This document shows positions 24,500 through 35,328 of a stretch of DNA of 64,000 nt, one piece after another. Source of the DNA: Phycisphaerales bacterium UBA5793 (GTDB lineage: Bacteria; Planctomycetota; Phycisphaerae; Phycisphaerales; UBA5793); assembly GCA_002418285.1 (NCBI GenBank), contig DIDT01000056.1, forward strand, positions 28,841 through 92,840. The letters are read 5' to 3'. The translations under genes and the position numbers were made by a program. The notes beneath the pieces were generated by a model. That model made no database searches. It saw only the letters and a program-made list of their open reading frames with translations, and was not told where the DNA came from. Each line of letters starts with the position of its first letter. The first letter of the stretch is position 1.

Positions 24500-25945
24500 T
24501 CAGGGCTCGGACTGAGACCCCGCTCTTAGCTTGTCGAGTATGGGAAAAGGGAACTCGGGCGAGATGGCGCCCCCTTCGAGCATGATCTGCTCGATGCGAG
24601 CCACGATGTCGGGATGTTCGGCGGCGACGTCGGTCGTTTCCCCGATGTCCTCGGCCAGGTTGAAGAGTTGCACGGTGAGACCGCCCTTGTGCATGTCGCG
24701 GCGGACGCCCTTCCAGTCGCCCAGGCGCACGGCCTGCTGGCCACCATAACCCGGGAACTCCCAGAAGAGGTACTCGTGGCGCGGCGGGTCGGCTTGGCCG
24801 AACATCGCCGGCGCGTAACTTACCCCGTCGGTCGGAGGAGGTGACGGGTCTCCCGCCAGTTCGAGCAGCGTTGCGAACGTGTCGTACGCAACGTAAGGAA
24901 TGTCGCACGTCGATCCCGGCTCGATGCGGCCGGGCCAGGCCGCGATGAAGGGTTCGCGAATGCCGCCTTCCCACACACTGCCCTTGAAACCGCGCAGGGG
25001 GCCGTTGCTGTCGAAGAACTCCGAATCGGCGCCTCCGACGCGCGCATACGTCGGGCCGTTGTCGCTGGTGAAGACGATAAGCGTGTTGGAACTCAGGCCG
25101 AGTTGGTTGATCGTTTCGACGATGCGGCCGACGGCTGCGTCCAGGCGCGTGACCATCCCCGCGTAGCCGGCGTGCGGCGTGGCGTGTGGGAGATAGCCCT
25201 GGCTGCCGTCGTAGGGAGCGTCTTCGAGTACGCCGAGGTACTCTGCCATCGAGTCTTCGGGCACCTGAATGGCGACATGCGGAAGGTGGAAGGGCAAGTA
25301 GAGGAAGAAAGGATCGTTCTTGTGCCGGGTGATGAACGAAACGGCTTCATCGATCATCAGATCGTGCGCGTAATGCTTGCCGATGATGTTGCCGGGTGTG
25401 TTGCCTTCGAGATCGACGCGCTGTCCATTGCGCCACAGGTGGGTCGGATAATGGTTGTGCGCCTGGCGCTGGCAGAGATAGCCGAACCAGTGATCGAAGC
25501 CCTGTGTGTTGGGTTCGCCGGTTGAGCCCGGCGCGCCCAGTCCCCACTTGCCGATCATTCCGGTCGTGTAGCCGCGCGCTTTGAGGCGCTCGGCGATGGT
25601 GACGGTGGCATCGGGGATGGCGAGCTGCCCTTCGGGCTGGATTTCATGGTTGTCGCGAATGAAGGAGTGGCCGGTGTGGAACCCGGTCATGAGCGAGCAG
25701 CGGCAAGGAGCGCAAACGGGCGCCGACGCGTAGAACTGCGTGAAGCGACGACCTGCTTTGGCAAGTTGATCGATATTGGGCGTGTGGATCTTCGTCTGGC
25801 CGTAGCAACCGACTTCGGCATAGCCGAGGTCATCGGACATGATGTAGATGATGTTGGGCAGCGCCGGTGAATCGGGAGGTGCGGCGCTCGGGCCGAGCAG
25901 AAACAGCGACGAAAGAGGTGCGGCGAGGATGGCGGGCAAACGCAT
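24500..25945 (-). CDS. Secreted sulfatase (alkaline phosphatase superfamily)
   Basis: 481 aa from the ATG at 25943-25945, preceded by GGAG. A signal peptide covers about residues 1-22. Metal-binding NIIYIMSDDLGYAEVGCYG follows with D38 and D39. The formylglycine motif is C-A-P-C-R (C78-R82) in place of the more common CxPSR, and it is followed by CSLMTG. Other sulfatase signatures are MIGKWGLG, the SDNGP-type motif (FTSDNGPTYARVGG), and the C-terminal VRLGDWKGVR. It hydrolyses sulfate esters of polysaccharides or aryl compounds after Cys-to-formylglycine maturation. It is divergent from the GH5 gene. Confidence 0.93.
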   Translation of the reverse strand: MRLPAILAAPLSSLFLLGPSAAPPDSPALPNIIYIMSDDLGYAEVGCYGQTKIHTPNIDQLAKAGRRFTQFYASAPVCAPCRCSLMTGFHTGHSFIRDNHEIQPEGQLAIPDATVTIAERLKARGYTTGMIGKWGLGAPGSTGEPNTQGFDHWFGYLCQRQAHNHYPTHLWRNGQRVDLEGNTPGNIIGKHYAHDLMIDEAVSFITRHKNDPFFLYLPFHLPHVAIQVPEDSMAEYLGVLEDAPYDGSQGYLPHATPHAGYAGMVTRLDAAVGRIVETINQLGLSSNTLIVFTSDNGPTYARVGGADSEFFDSNGPLRGFKGSVWEGGIREPFIAAWPGRIEPGSTCDIPYVAYDTFATLLELAGDPSPPPTDGVSYAPAMFGQADPPRHEYLFWEFPGYGGQQAVRLGDWKGVRRDMHKGGLTVQLFNLAEDIGETTDVAAEHPDIVARIEQIMLEGGAISPEFPFPILDKLRAGSQSEP

Positions 25946-26046
25946 TGCATGGATCTCCGGTTGTTGATCGGGGCAGTATACGGGGTTGGACCGAGCCGGG
26001 TGGTTCCGGACTGCTCCATACAATCTCAGGACAGGGAGGTGCAGCG

Positions 26047-27225
26047 ATGCGACGAATGAGAACGGCGGCAATGCTGGCTACGGCGATCATCGTGAATACT
26101 CCGGTGGCCGGCTTCGCGCAGGAGGCTACATCAACGGCCACACCGCTCGAACGCATCCGCGTGAGCGATGACGGGAAGCACTTTGTCGGCGCGAAGACGG
26201 GCGAGTCGTTCATCGTGTGGGGCGTGAACTACGATCACGACAATGACTCGAACCTGCTCGAGGACTACTGGAACGACAAGTGGCCGGCCATCGAGAGTGA
26301 CTTTGCCGAGATGAAGGCGCTGGGCGTCAACGTCGCGCGTGTTCACCTGCAGCTCGAGAAGTTCATGGACACAGCCGAGGATCCCAACGAAGCGAACCTC
26401 GGTCGGCTGACCGATCTGGTGCATCTCGCCGAGCGCACCGGGATCTATCTTGATCTTACCGGCCTGGCGTGCTACTTGGAGAAGCGCGTGCCGGACTGGT
26501 ACACGAAGATGGATGCGCCGGATCGGTGGAAGGTGCAGGCGCGCTTCTGGGCGTTTGTCGCTGACGCATGCGAAGGAAGCCCGGCCATCTTCTGCTACGA
26601 CCTGATGAACGAACCGGTCCTGCCCGGCGAAGGCGAAGTCAAAGACGACTGGCTGCCCGGCGAGTTTGCCGGGATGAACTTCGTGCAGTATCTCACGCTC
26701 GATCTCAAGGGCAAGACGCGCAAGGAAGTGGCCGCGGCGTGGGTAAAGCAGATGTGCGACGCCATCCGCGACGTGGATGACAAGACGATGATCACGGTCG
26801 GCATCATCCCGTGGGCGCTGACGTTCAAGGGGGCGCCGCCGATCTTCTATGACCGGGCGGTGATGGAGCCGCTCGACTTTGCGGCAGTGCACTTCTATCC
26901 GAAGAAGGACGAGATTGATGCGGCGATCGATGCGCTGAAGGTCTACGAAGTCGGCAAGCCGCTGATCGTCGAGGAGATGTTCCCACTCTCGTGCGGCGGC
27001 GATCAACTGGAAGAGTTCATCAAGCGCAGCGCGCCATTCTGCGACGGCTGGATCAGTTTTTATTGGGGCCAGACGATCGAGCAGTGCAAGGCGCAAGGCG
27101 ACATGAAAGGCGCGATCATGGCGGCGTGGCTCGAGCAGTTCAAGCGGCTTGGGGAAGAAATGAAAGCAATGAGTCACCGCGGAGCCGCTGAGGACACGGA
27201 GCCGGAGCACGAGGGGAGCAAGTAG
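26047..27225 (+). CDS. Secreted glycoside hydrolase, GH5 (cellulase-like) superfamily
   Basis: 392 aa from the ATG at 26047, with GGGAGGT 6 nt upstream. A signal peptide covers residues 1-24 (ending AGFAQ). It has a TIM-barrel with FIVWGVNYDHDND, GVNVARVHL, the acid/base in CYDLMNEP (E189), AAVHFYPKKDE, and the nucleophile in PLIVEEM (E309 or E310). This is the clan GH-A layout. The exact substrate (beta-mannan, cellulose or another beta-glycan) is not evident. The tail after about residue 375 is low-complexity and charged. It is divergent from the sulfatase, so both may act on one substrate. Confidence 0.85.
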   Translation: MRRMRTAAMLATAIIVNTPVAGFAQEATSTATPLERIRVSDDGKHFVGAKTGESFIVWGVNYDHDNDSNLLEDYWNDKWPAIESDFAEMKALGVNVARVHLQLEKFMDTAEDPNEANLGRLTDLVHLAERTGIYLDLTGLACYLEKRVPDWYTKMDAPDRWKVQARFWAFVADACEGSPAIFCYDLMNEPVLPGEGEVKDDWLPGEFAGMNFVQYLTLDLKGKTRKEVAAAWVKQMCDAIRDVDDKTMITVGIIPWALTFKGAPPIFYDRAVMEPLDFAAVHFYPKKDEIDAAIDALKVYEVGKPLIVEEMFPLSCGGDQLEEFIKRSAPFCDGWISFYWGQTIEQCKAQGDMKGAIMAAWLEQFKRLGEEMKAMSHRGAAEDTEPEHEGSK

Positions 27226-27271
27226 TTGTTGAGTCGCGGCCGGGGCTCCCGGTGCAGAAGAACCGCGCGCC

Positions 27272-27736
27272 TCACTCAGAGGTGCACTTTCGTTTGCCCA
27301 CCGGCGGCATGTCGGCGATGAGCGCGCCGCACTCCGGACATCGATCGGCCTTGGGGTCGTCTTCGAGCCCCTTGAGGTCGTACTCACACTTGACACAAAT
27401 CGGAAAGCCCATGCGGCGGAGTGCGGCGTTGGTTCGCTGTCTGGAGTCCATCGACATCGCGACCGCAGCGGCAAGCGTGCCCAGCAGGCCCAGCACCACC
27501 CCGATCGCGGCCGGAATTACGCCACGCCAGGGACTTGAGTCAGTTGCTGAAAGCCACGTGTCCCCGACGATCCAGGTCGGCACATAGTACAGGACGCAAC
27601 TGAGCGCAAGCAGCGCGAGGCCGGCAGTCGTGTGCCAACTGAACAGGATGTGGCCGAGAAGGGCCATGTCTTCGCGCAAGGTCAACTGGTAGTTGCCGTG
27701 TCGATGTCCTCGCAGCCACCACCAGGTTCTCTTCAT
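27272..27736 (-). CDS. Two-TM membrane protein with C-terminal zinc ribbon
   Basis: 154 aa from the ATG at 27734-27736, which overlaps the stop of the preceding gene as ATGA. Two hydrophobic segments (TTAGLALLALSCVLYYVPTW; VIPAAIGVVLGLLGTLAAAVA) precede a ribbon CVKCEYDLKG...CPECG. The stop-start overlap means coupled translation with the gene at 27733-28434, which has the same kind of ribbon. Function is unknown. Confidence 0.72.
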   Translation of the reverse strand: MKRTWWWLRGHRHGNYQLTLREDMALLGHILFSWHTTAGLALLALSCVLYYVPTWIVGDTWLSATDSSPWRGVIPAAIGVVLGLLGTLAAAVAMSMDSRQRTNAALRRMGFPICVKCEYDLKGLEDDPKADRCPECGALIADMPPVGKRKCTSE

Positions 27737-28434
27737 GGGTTCGCCTCGGTACCGCATTCGGGGCAGACGCCAGCGGTGTTGGCGCGGAGGTCGTAGTTGC
27801 AGGCGGTACAGTGGCCGCGTCGGCGACGGAGCCAATGTCTCAGCAGCCGCGGGATGCGTGCAAGCAACCAGAGTCCAGTGGCATAGAAAACGGTGTTCGC
27901 GAAGAACCCGAGCCAGACGATTGAGGTCGGAAGTTCGTGGGACCAGTCCGCCGGCAGCAGTCCGTCGGGGATGGTCAGCACGCCGGCGCTTCCCTCGAAC
28001 AACTCGAAGTCCGGCGTGACCCGGCCGGCTCGATGTATCGTCTCGCGAAGTGCATAGCACGGCCACCCGGCCGAGACTTCGGAAAACGAGTGCGTTGCGT
28101 AGGCCGTCGCCTCCGGACTCCTGTCAATCGGCGATCCATCTCGAAAGGCCGAATGGCGAGGCAGGAGTGAGTGGAGGGCTTCCTGGTTCAGGTAGTTTGG
28201 GTCGCTTGCGAGGAGTCTCCGGGATGATCCCGGGCGATCCTCGGTGACCTTGAGATAGCCGGTACATTTCCATACCTTGGTGTGACTTCGATCAGTGTCG
28301 TACCGGTATTCGCGAATGTGCAATGAACGTGCAGAGCGGGACAAGCTGGAAGTCGCGCACCACCACGCCACGGCGATGTTGACGATCACGCCGAGGAGCA
28401 GGAACGCCATGATGGTGATGGCGCGGCGGAGCAT
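27733..28434 (-). CDS. Membrane protein with C-terminal zinc ribbon
   Basis: 233 aa. There is an N-terminal hydrophobic helix (TIMAFLLLGVIVNIAVAWW), an extracytoplasmic variable domain, a second helix (SIVWLGFFANTVFYATGLWLL) and a C-terminal ribbon CTACNYDLRANTAGVCPECG. This is the same plan as each half of the protein at 231-1655, with a similar size and the same order. It is the first gene of a two-gene unit ending at 27272. Confidence 0.72.
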   Translation of the reverse strand: MLRRAITIMAFLLLGVIVNIAVAWWCATSSLSRSARSLHIREYRYDTDRSHTKVWKCTGYLKVTEDRPGSSRRLLASDPNYLNQEALHSLLPRHSAFRDGSPIDRSPEATAYATHSFSEVSAGWPCYALRETIHRAGRVTPDFELFEGSAGVLTIPDGLLPADWSHELPTSIVWLGFFANTVFYATGLWLLARIPRLLRHWLRRRRGHCTACNYDLRANTAGVCPECGTEANP

Positions 28435-28463
28435 GGCTGGATGAGTCTAGGGGTGGGGGGCCG

Positions 28464-29084
28464 TCAGTCTTCCAGCGCGTTGCTGAAGTGCTTTTCGTGC
28501 ACGGGGACGGCGGCTTCGAGGACGTGGAGCAGGACGCGGCCGGGCGAGCCGATGCCGTCGATCTGCACGCAGCAGTCGTGGCCGTAGTGTTCCAACACGG
28601 GGAGGGTCTCGCGGTTGTAGACGGCCCAGCGATTGCGGATCACTTTCTCATCGGCGTCGTCATGGCGATTCTGATGTTCGGCGCGGCGCTGCATGCGCTT
28701 GAGCAGGATGTCTTCATCGCCGGCCACGAGGTGCAGGATCTGCAGGACTTGGATATCACCATCCATGCTGGCCGCTTGTGAAGCGTTGCGCGGGATGCCG
28801 TCGAGAATGAGCAGCTGTCGCCCGGGGTTGTACTTGCCCGCGTCAATCATGTGCTGCATGTGCTCGCGCCAGAGGCGGATGGTGAAGTCGTCGGGGACGA
28901 GTTCACCGCGACTGGAGTATTCGCGGAAGACGCGGCCGGTCTCGGAATCCATGTCGAGGCCGCGAAAGATGTCGCCTGTGGAAACATGGAGGAAGCCGGG
29001 TATGGAACCGAGCAGTGTGCCCTGCGTTCCCTTGCCGACGCCGGGCGCTCCAAAGATCAGAAGCGTGCGATACCGAGCCGACAT
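28464..29084 (-). CDS. adk: Adenylate kinase, short (LID-less) type
   Basis: 206 aa. The P-loop is GAPGVGKGT (about 12-20), followed by HVSTGDIFRG, the NMP-binding region, and LILDGIPRNASQA. The LID region is very short (RRAEHQNRHDDADEKVIRNR), lacking the approximately 25-residue inserted lid and any zinc-binding cysteines of the long bacterial type. It interconverts ATP+AMP and 2 ADP. Because motifs are slightly divergent (GIPRN for GFPRT), a related nucleoside monophosphate kinase role is possible. Confidence 0.85.
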   Translation of the reverse strand: MSARYRTLLIFGAPGVGKGTQGTLLGSIPGFLHVSTGDIFRGLDMDSETGRVFREYSSRGELVPDDFTIRLWREHMQHMIDAGKYNPGRQLLILDGIPRNASQAASMDGDIQVLQILHLVAGDEDILLKRMQRRAEHQNRHDDADEKVIRNRWAVYNRETLPVLEHYGHDCCVQIDGIGSPGRVLLHVLEAAVPVHEKHFSNALED

Positions 29085-29167
29085 TCAGAACACCCCCGTT
29101 TGCGCTGCGTGCTGACTTGAATGATCGGCGCTTGAGCCTCAGGTCTAAAGGACGGAACCGGCGGGAA

Positions 29168-29674
29168 TCAGGTCGTGGCGCCCGCCGCAGCGGCTTCCTC
29201 TTCGAGCAGTTCGGGATCGCGCCGGGCGATTCGGCGGGCGTCGGCGGAAGAGGCGATGACGCCGAGCCGCGCCCCGGCCAAGCCGCCAATGCGGTCGGTG
29301 GATGCGGCGTTGACGTTACTGCGAATCCAGTCGAGGCTGCCCGAGTACCACTCGTAGACGTAGCCGATGAGAATCAAAGCCATGAACACGCCGGCGATAA
29401 TCAGAGCCGGGCCGGCGTTGGTGCGGAAGACGACGGCGATGGGCCAGATCAGGGCGACTTCGACGTCGAAGATCAGGTAGAAGAGGGCGACGACGTAGAA
29501 ACGGAGGTCGAACTGCACCCAGCTCGAGCCAACGGTCGGCTCGCCGCATTCGTAGATCGAGGCTTTTTCGGCGTTGGGCGCGCTGGGACGGACGACGGCG
29601 CCCACCAGCATGTTGACGAGCACAAACCCGAAGCCGAAGGCCAGGAAGATCGCAATTGAGAGGAGTATTTCCAC
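29168..29674 (-). CDS. nuoA: NADH-quinone oxidoreductase subunit A, isolated
   Basis: 168 aa from a GTG at 29672-29674. The start is tentative because no clear ribosome binding site is seen. The NuoA core is unmistakable: three transmembrane helices, the loop YECGEPTVGSSWVQFDLRFYVVALFYLIFDVEVALIWP, and the following helix. NuoA normally opens the 14-gene nuo operon, but here it sits alone between adk and recJ. The C-terminus carries an extra approximately 50-residue Ala/Arg/Glu-rich tail. It belongs to the membrane arm of complex I. Confidence 0.88.
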   Translation of the reverse strand: MEILLSIAIFLAFGFGFVLVNMLVGAVVRPSAPNAEKASIYECGEPTVGSSWVQFDLRFYVVALFYLIFDVEVALIWPIAVVFRTNAGPALIIAGVFMALILIGYVYEWYSGSLDWIRSNVNAASTDRIGGLAGARLGVIASSADARRIARRDPELLEEEAAAAGATT

Positions 29675-29844
29675 GCGTGCAAACCCTTTGTCTGACAGGG
29701 GGGCATGGTAGTGGCGCGTCCGGCAGGGGACAACAGGGATGCGGGGGCTGGGCGGGGTCGTATGGGGGTGGCACCCGAGGGGGACCGAGGTGATCGGACG
29801 GGACATTCGGCCCATCGCGCCAACGCCGGGCCTAGCCTTGCTCG

Positions 29845-31599
29845 ATGCAGACGATCGATCAAGGCATGTTGTGCCGCTGGCGGCCGCGGGCGGTGTTGAC
29901 CGAGGAGGACCTGCGTCGGCCGTTGGTCGAGCGGGTGCTGGCGGCGCGGGGAATCGTCGAAGGGGAGCAACTCAAGAAGTTTCTCAATCCGACGTTGCAC
30001 CTGCTGCACGACGCGGCCTTGCTCCCCGGTATGGCGGCGGCGGCGGCGCGGGTACTCGACTCGCTCAAGCGCGGCGGGCCGGTCGTGATCTACGGCGACT
30101 ACGACGTAGACGGCATTACCGCCACGGCGATCCTCTATCACACGTTTCGCGCTATCGCTCCCGACGCGGACGTGCGAACATACGTCCCCCACCGGCTCGA
30201 CGAGGGCTACGGCCTGAACGTCGAGGCGATCGAGCAGATCGCCGCGCAGGGTGCGGATCTGATCATCACTGTCGATTGCGGAATTACGGCCGTGGGTGAG
30301 GCGGCGCGAGCGAAGGAGCTGGGCGTCGATCTCATCATCACCGATCACCACCTGCCCAATGCGGGCCCGCTTGTGCTGCCTGATGCCTTTGCGCTGGTGC
30401 ATCCGCGACTGCCGGGCTCGAAGTATCCGTTCGGCGATTTGTGCGGGGCGGGGGTGGCGTTCAAACTGGCGTGGCGGCTGGCGACGATGTGGTGCGGCTC
30501 GGAGCGCGTCAGTGATCAACTTCGGCAACTGCTCATGAGCCATCTCGCGCTGGCGGCGCTGGGGACGATCGCCGACGTCGTGCCGCTGGTTGATGAAAAT
30601 CGCATCATTGCCAAGTACGGCCTGCGGATGATGCGCGATACGAACAACATCGGGCTCAATGCGCTGATTACGGCCGCCGGCTTGGACGATGCCGATCGCA
30701 TCGACTGCGAAGCGGTCGGGTTCCGCCTCGCGCCGCGCCTCAACGCAGCCGGCCGGATGGGCCACGCGCGCGAAGCGGTGCGGCTGTTCACCACCGATGA
30801 CCCGGCCGAGGCGCTGCAACTGGCCAATCAACTCGAACAGCAGAACCGCCAGCGGCAGGCGACTGAGCGGGCCATCGTTGCGCAGGCGCGTGAGATGGCC
30901 CAGCAGGCGGGGATGACGGGTGACGATCGGCGCATCATCATCCTCGCGCACGAAGACTGGCATGCGGGTGTGGTCGGCATCGTGTGCTCGCGGCTGGTGG
31001 AGCAGTTTCACCGCCCCGTCGTGCTCATGCAGCGATGCGATGATGTAATCAAGGGTTCGGCGCGGTCGATCGAGGGATATTCGATTCACGGCGGGCTCGC
31101 GGCCGTGGGCGAGCATCTCCTGACGCATGGCGGGCACGACATGGCGGCGGGGTTGGCGCTGGCGCCTGCCGAGTATGACTCGTTCGTCGAAGCGCTCACC
31201 GAGCACGCGAACCGGCACATTGAAGTCGGCGACATGGTGGGGCAGATCTCGTACGACTGCGAAGCGGTGCTGCATGAACTCGATCAGGGGGCGGCGCGGG
31301 CGCTGGTGGACCTCGGACCGTTCGGTCGGTCGAATCCGCGGCCGCAGGTGTTGGTGCGCAACTTGCGCTTGTCGGGTCATCCGCGCGTGATGGGCGACAA
31401 GGGGCGGCACCTGTCGCTGCAGGCGGCCGATGCGCGCGGCGGGCGCGAGATGCGCTTCGTTGGCTGGAGCCTGGGATGGCTCGCGCCGCAACTGGCGTCG
31501 GGCATGACGTTTGACGCAGTTGTGCGGCCGAAGCTCAACTCGTGGAACGGGCGTGTGAGTGTTGAAGGTGAGTTGAGTGACGTTCGCGCGGTGCGGTGA
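29845..31599 (+). CDS. recJ: Single-stranded-DNA-specific exonuclease RecJ
   Basis: 584 aa, full length. DHH-superfamily motifs: YGDYDVDGITATA (D85, D87, D89), VDCGIT, the signature TDHHLP (D167-H169), then the DHHA1 domain with GGHDMAAGLAL and the C-terminal OB region. RecJ degrades ssDNA 5'-3' in recombination and mismatch repair. It is divergent from nuoA and convergent with moaA. The ATG at 29845 could be replaced by the one at 29866. Confidence 0.95.
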   Translation: MQTIDQGMLCRWRPRAVLTEEDLRRPLVERVLAARGIVEGEQLKKFLNPTLHLLHDAALLPGMAAAAARVLDSLKRGGPVVIYGDYDVDGITATAILYHTFRAIAPDADVRTYVPHRLDEGYGLNVEAIEQIAAQGADLIITVDCGITAVGEAARAKELGVDLIITDHHLPNAGPLVLPDAFALVHPRLPGSKYPFGDLCGAGVAFKLAWRLATMWCGSERVSDQLRQLLMSHLALAALGTIADVVPLVDENRIIAKYGLRMMRDTNNIGLNALITAAGLDDADRIDCEAVGFRLAPRLNAAGRMGHAREAVRLFTTDDPAEALQLANQLEQQNRQRQATERAIVAQAREMAQQAGMTGDDRRIIILAHEDWHAGVVGIVCSRLVEQFHRPVVLMQRCDDVIKGSARSIEGYSIHGGLAAVGEHLLTHGGHDMAAGLALAPAEYDSFVEALTEHANRHIEVGDMVGQISYDCEAVLHELDQGAARALVDLGPFGRSNPRPQVLVRNLRLSGHPRVMGDKGRHLSLQAADARGGREMRFVGWSLGWLAPQLASGMTFDAVVRPKLNSWNGRVSVEGELSDVRAVR

Positions 31600-31628
31600 G
31601 ATGAGTGCTGTGTGGCACCTGCAGCAAA

Positions 31629-32666
31629 CTACCCGCCGATCTGGCTCATGGCGCGGTTGCCGCGACTGGAATGAACCTCCGGGCGAAGCACCACGCAATC
31701 GCTGAACAGCTTGATCACCTTCTCAAGATCCGGTTTGGGACGCAGCGCCGGCATGAGGCTTACTTCACCACCGTCGAAGAGGCAGCTGCGCAGTTCGCCG
31801 ATGGCGGTAAGGCGCAGGCGATTGCATGATTCGCAGAAGGGCTGGCTCATGGCGCTGATGAAGCCGACGCGGCCGAGCGCGCCCGGGAAGGTGTAGACCA
31901 TTGCGGGACCGACGCCGACCTCGCGGTGCCGCTCGACGCTAGACAGCGGCCCCACGCGCGCGGCGATGCGGGCTTTGATTTCTTCGTTGCCGACGGTGGC
32001 CTGCGTTGGATCGATGCCGGTGAGGACGGAGTCGCCCAGCGGCATGTACTCGATGAAGCGGATCGACCAGGGGTACTTCGTGGCGAGCAGGGCGAAGTCG
32101 GCGACTTCATCATCGTTGATGCCGCGCATGACGACGACGTTGACCTTGAGGCGGGTGAAGCCGACCTCGTGGGCCGCGTGCACGCCGCGCCAGAACTGGT
32201 CGAGGTCGCCGCCGTGCGTGATGGTCTTGTATCGATCGGCGCGGAGCGAGTCGCAACTGACGGTGAGCCGATCGACGCCGGCCAGTCGCAGGGGCTGGGC
32301 GAGTTTGTCCAGCATCAGGCCGTTGGTGGTCAGTGAAAGATCGCCGATGCCGAGACGCGCCAGGCGCTGGCAGATTTCGATGATATCGGGGCGGATCGTC
32401 GGCTCGCCGCCTGTGAGCTTGACGTGACGGATGCCGATGCGGACTGCCGCTGACACAACGGACTCGATGTCGTCGGCGGTGAGCAGGTCTTTTTGCGGCG
32501 CCATCCATGACACCCCTTCGTCGGGCATGCAATAGACGCAGCGCAGATTGCAGCGATCGGTGACGCTGATGCGCAGCAGGCGTACGCCGGAGAGGTCGCG
32601 CGGGCCCTGGGCAAAGACGGGTCGCTGCGGCGAAGTGTCGAGGATCGGCAGAGGGATCACGGGCAA
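31629..32666 (-). CDS. moaA: GTP 3',8-cyclase MoaA (molybdenum cofactor)
   Basis: 345 aa. The radical-SAM cluster is CNLRCVYC (C39, C43, C46). Other motifs are KLTGGEPTIRPD, LTTNG, and a second [4Fe-4S] cluster CESCNRLRLTAIGELRSCLF toward the C-terminus. The protein ends in GG, as MoaA requires for its catalytic tail. It converts GTP to 3',8-cyclo-H2-GTP. The start is uncertain between a TTG at 32666 and a GTG at 32660, since neither has a good ribosome binding site. No other moa gene is adjacent. Confidence 0.94.
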   Translation of the reverse strand: MPVIPLPILDTSPQRPVFAQGPRDLSGVRLLRISVTDRCNLRCVYCMPDEGVSWMAPQKDLLTADDIESVVSAAVRIGIRHVKLTGGEPTIRPDIIEICQRLARLGIGDLSLTTNGLMLDKLAQPLRLAGVDRLTVSCDSLRADRYKTITHGGDLDQFWRGVHAAHEVGFTRLKVNVVVMRGINDDEVADFALLATKYPWSIRFIEYMPLGDSVLTGIDPTQATVGNEEIKARIAARVGPLSSVERHREVGVGPAMVYTFPGALGRVGFISAMSQPFCESCNRLRLTAIGELRSCLFDGGEVSLMPALRPKPDLEKVIKLFSDCVVLRPEVHSSRGNRAMSQIGG

Positions 32667-32714
32667 TGGTAGGGGCTTTGCCGCCGAGGGGAGGAAGACT
32701 CGGCGCGTCGCCCC

Positions 32715-32912
32715 TCAATGGTGCAGTATTTCGCTCCGCTTGCAGTCGTACTCCTCGGCGGTGAGCGCTCCGGCGTCGTAGGCCGTCTTGAGATCGACCA
32801 ACTCCTGTCCGGTTGTGGGTTTCTGGACCGTTTGACGGCCGCCCACGAGAACGCATCCTCCGAGTAGGGTGACAGCGAGAATGGCTGCGGCGAGGCGAGT
32901 GGTTTTCAACAT
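32715..32912 (-). CDS. Small lipoprotein with SHOCT-like C-terminal motif
   Basis: 65 aa. An AAGGAG site lies 7 nt before the ATG at 32910-32912. The N-terminus (MLKTTRLAAAILAVTLLGGC) is a lipoprotein signal with C20. The last 30 residues (DLKTAYDAGALTAEEYDCKRSEIL) match the SHOCT helix pair, usually a short oligomerisation motif. The role is unknown. It is upstream of moaA on the same strand and divergent from recG. Confidence 0.75.
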   Translation of the reverse strand: MLKTTRLAAAILAVTLLGGCVLVGGRQTVQKPTTGQELVDLKTAYDAGALTAEEYDCKRSEILHH

Positions 32913-33026
32913 GCCCTGTCTCCTTGAATCATGAGATTCTACCAGCAGTGCCGGATGGATGAGATGACGCGAAGAGGCAGGGGGTATTCCCGCTCGGCGG
33001 CCTCGTTTCGTGTATGCTTTTTCCAG

Positions 33027-35141
<2,115 letters not shown>

Positions 35142-35142
35142 T

Positions 35143-35247
35143 GTAGGGTCCGCCGTGCGGACCGCGTCTCGCCCCGGCGAGACGACGGGGTGCGCATAGA
35201 AGATCCGTCGGCCTTTGCACGTTCGTGGTCCGCATGGCGGACCCTAC
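35143..35247. repeat. REPIN-like inverted repeat pair
   Basis: Two 21-bp arms (35143-35163 and 35227-35247) are inverted copies differing at one base. Each arm itself contains a 7-bp hairpin (GGTCCGC/GCGGACC with a 3-nt loop). The centre holds another perfect 9-bp hairpin (CGTCTCGCC at 35165-35173 with 35176-35184). It sits between convergent recG and a peptidase gene, the usual place for REP-type elements. A third, solitary arm lies at 61443-61463. No RAYT transposase is visible here. Confidence 0.75.
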
Positions 35248-35328
35248 GAAGGAAAGTGCTTCCGATCGCGTGCATTTGCACGCTTGCACACAGCGGCCGA
35301 AGCGGCCCGCCGTGTGGCACCCACAGGT

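Noticed and set aside
29473..31698. Long open frame (741 codons) on the minus strand opposite recJ
   Set aside because: Low-complexity, Arg/His-rich translation, no ribosome binding site, and it lies entirely across the clear recJ and nuoA genes. GC-rich DNA produces many such shadows.
35165..35184. Intrinsic terminator of recG
   Set aside because: The 9-bp hairpin has no T tract on either strand and is centred inside the REPIN-like element, so it is better explained as part of that repeat.
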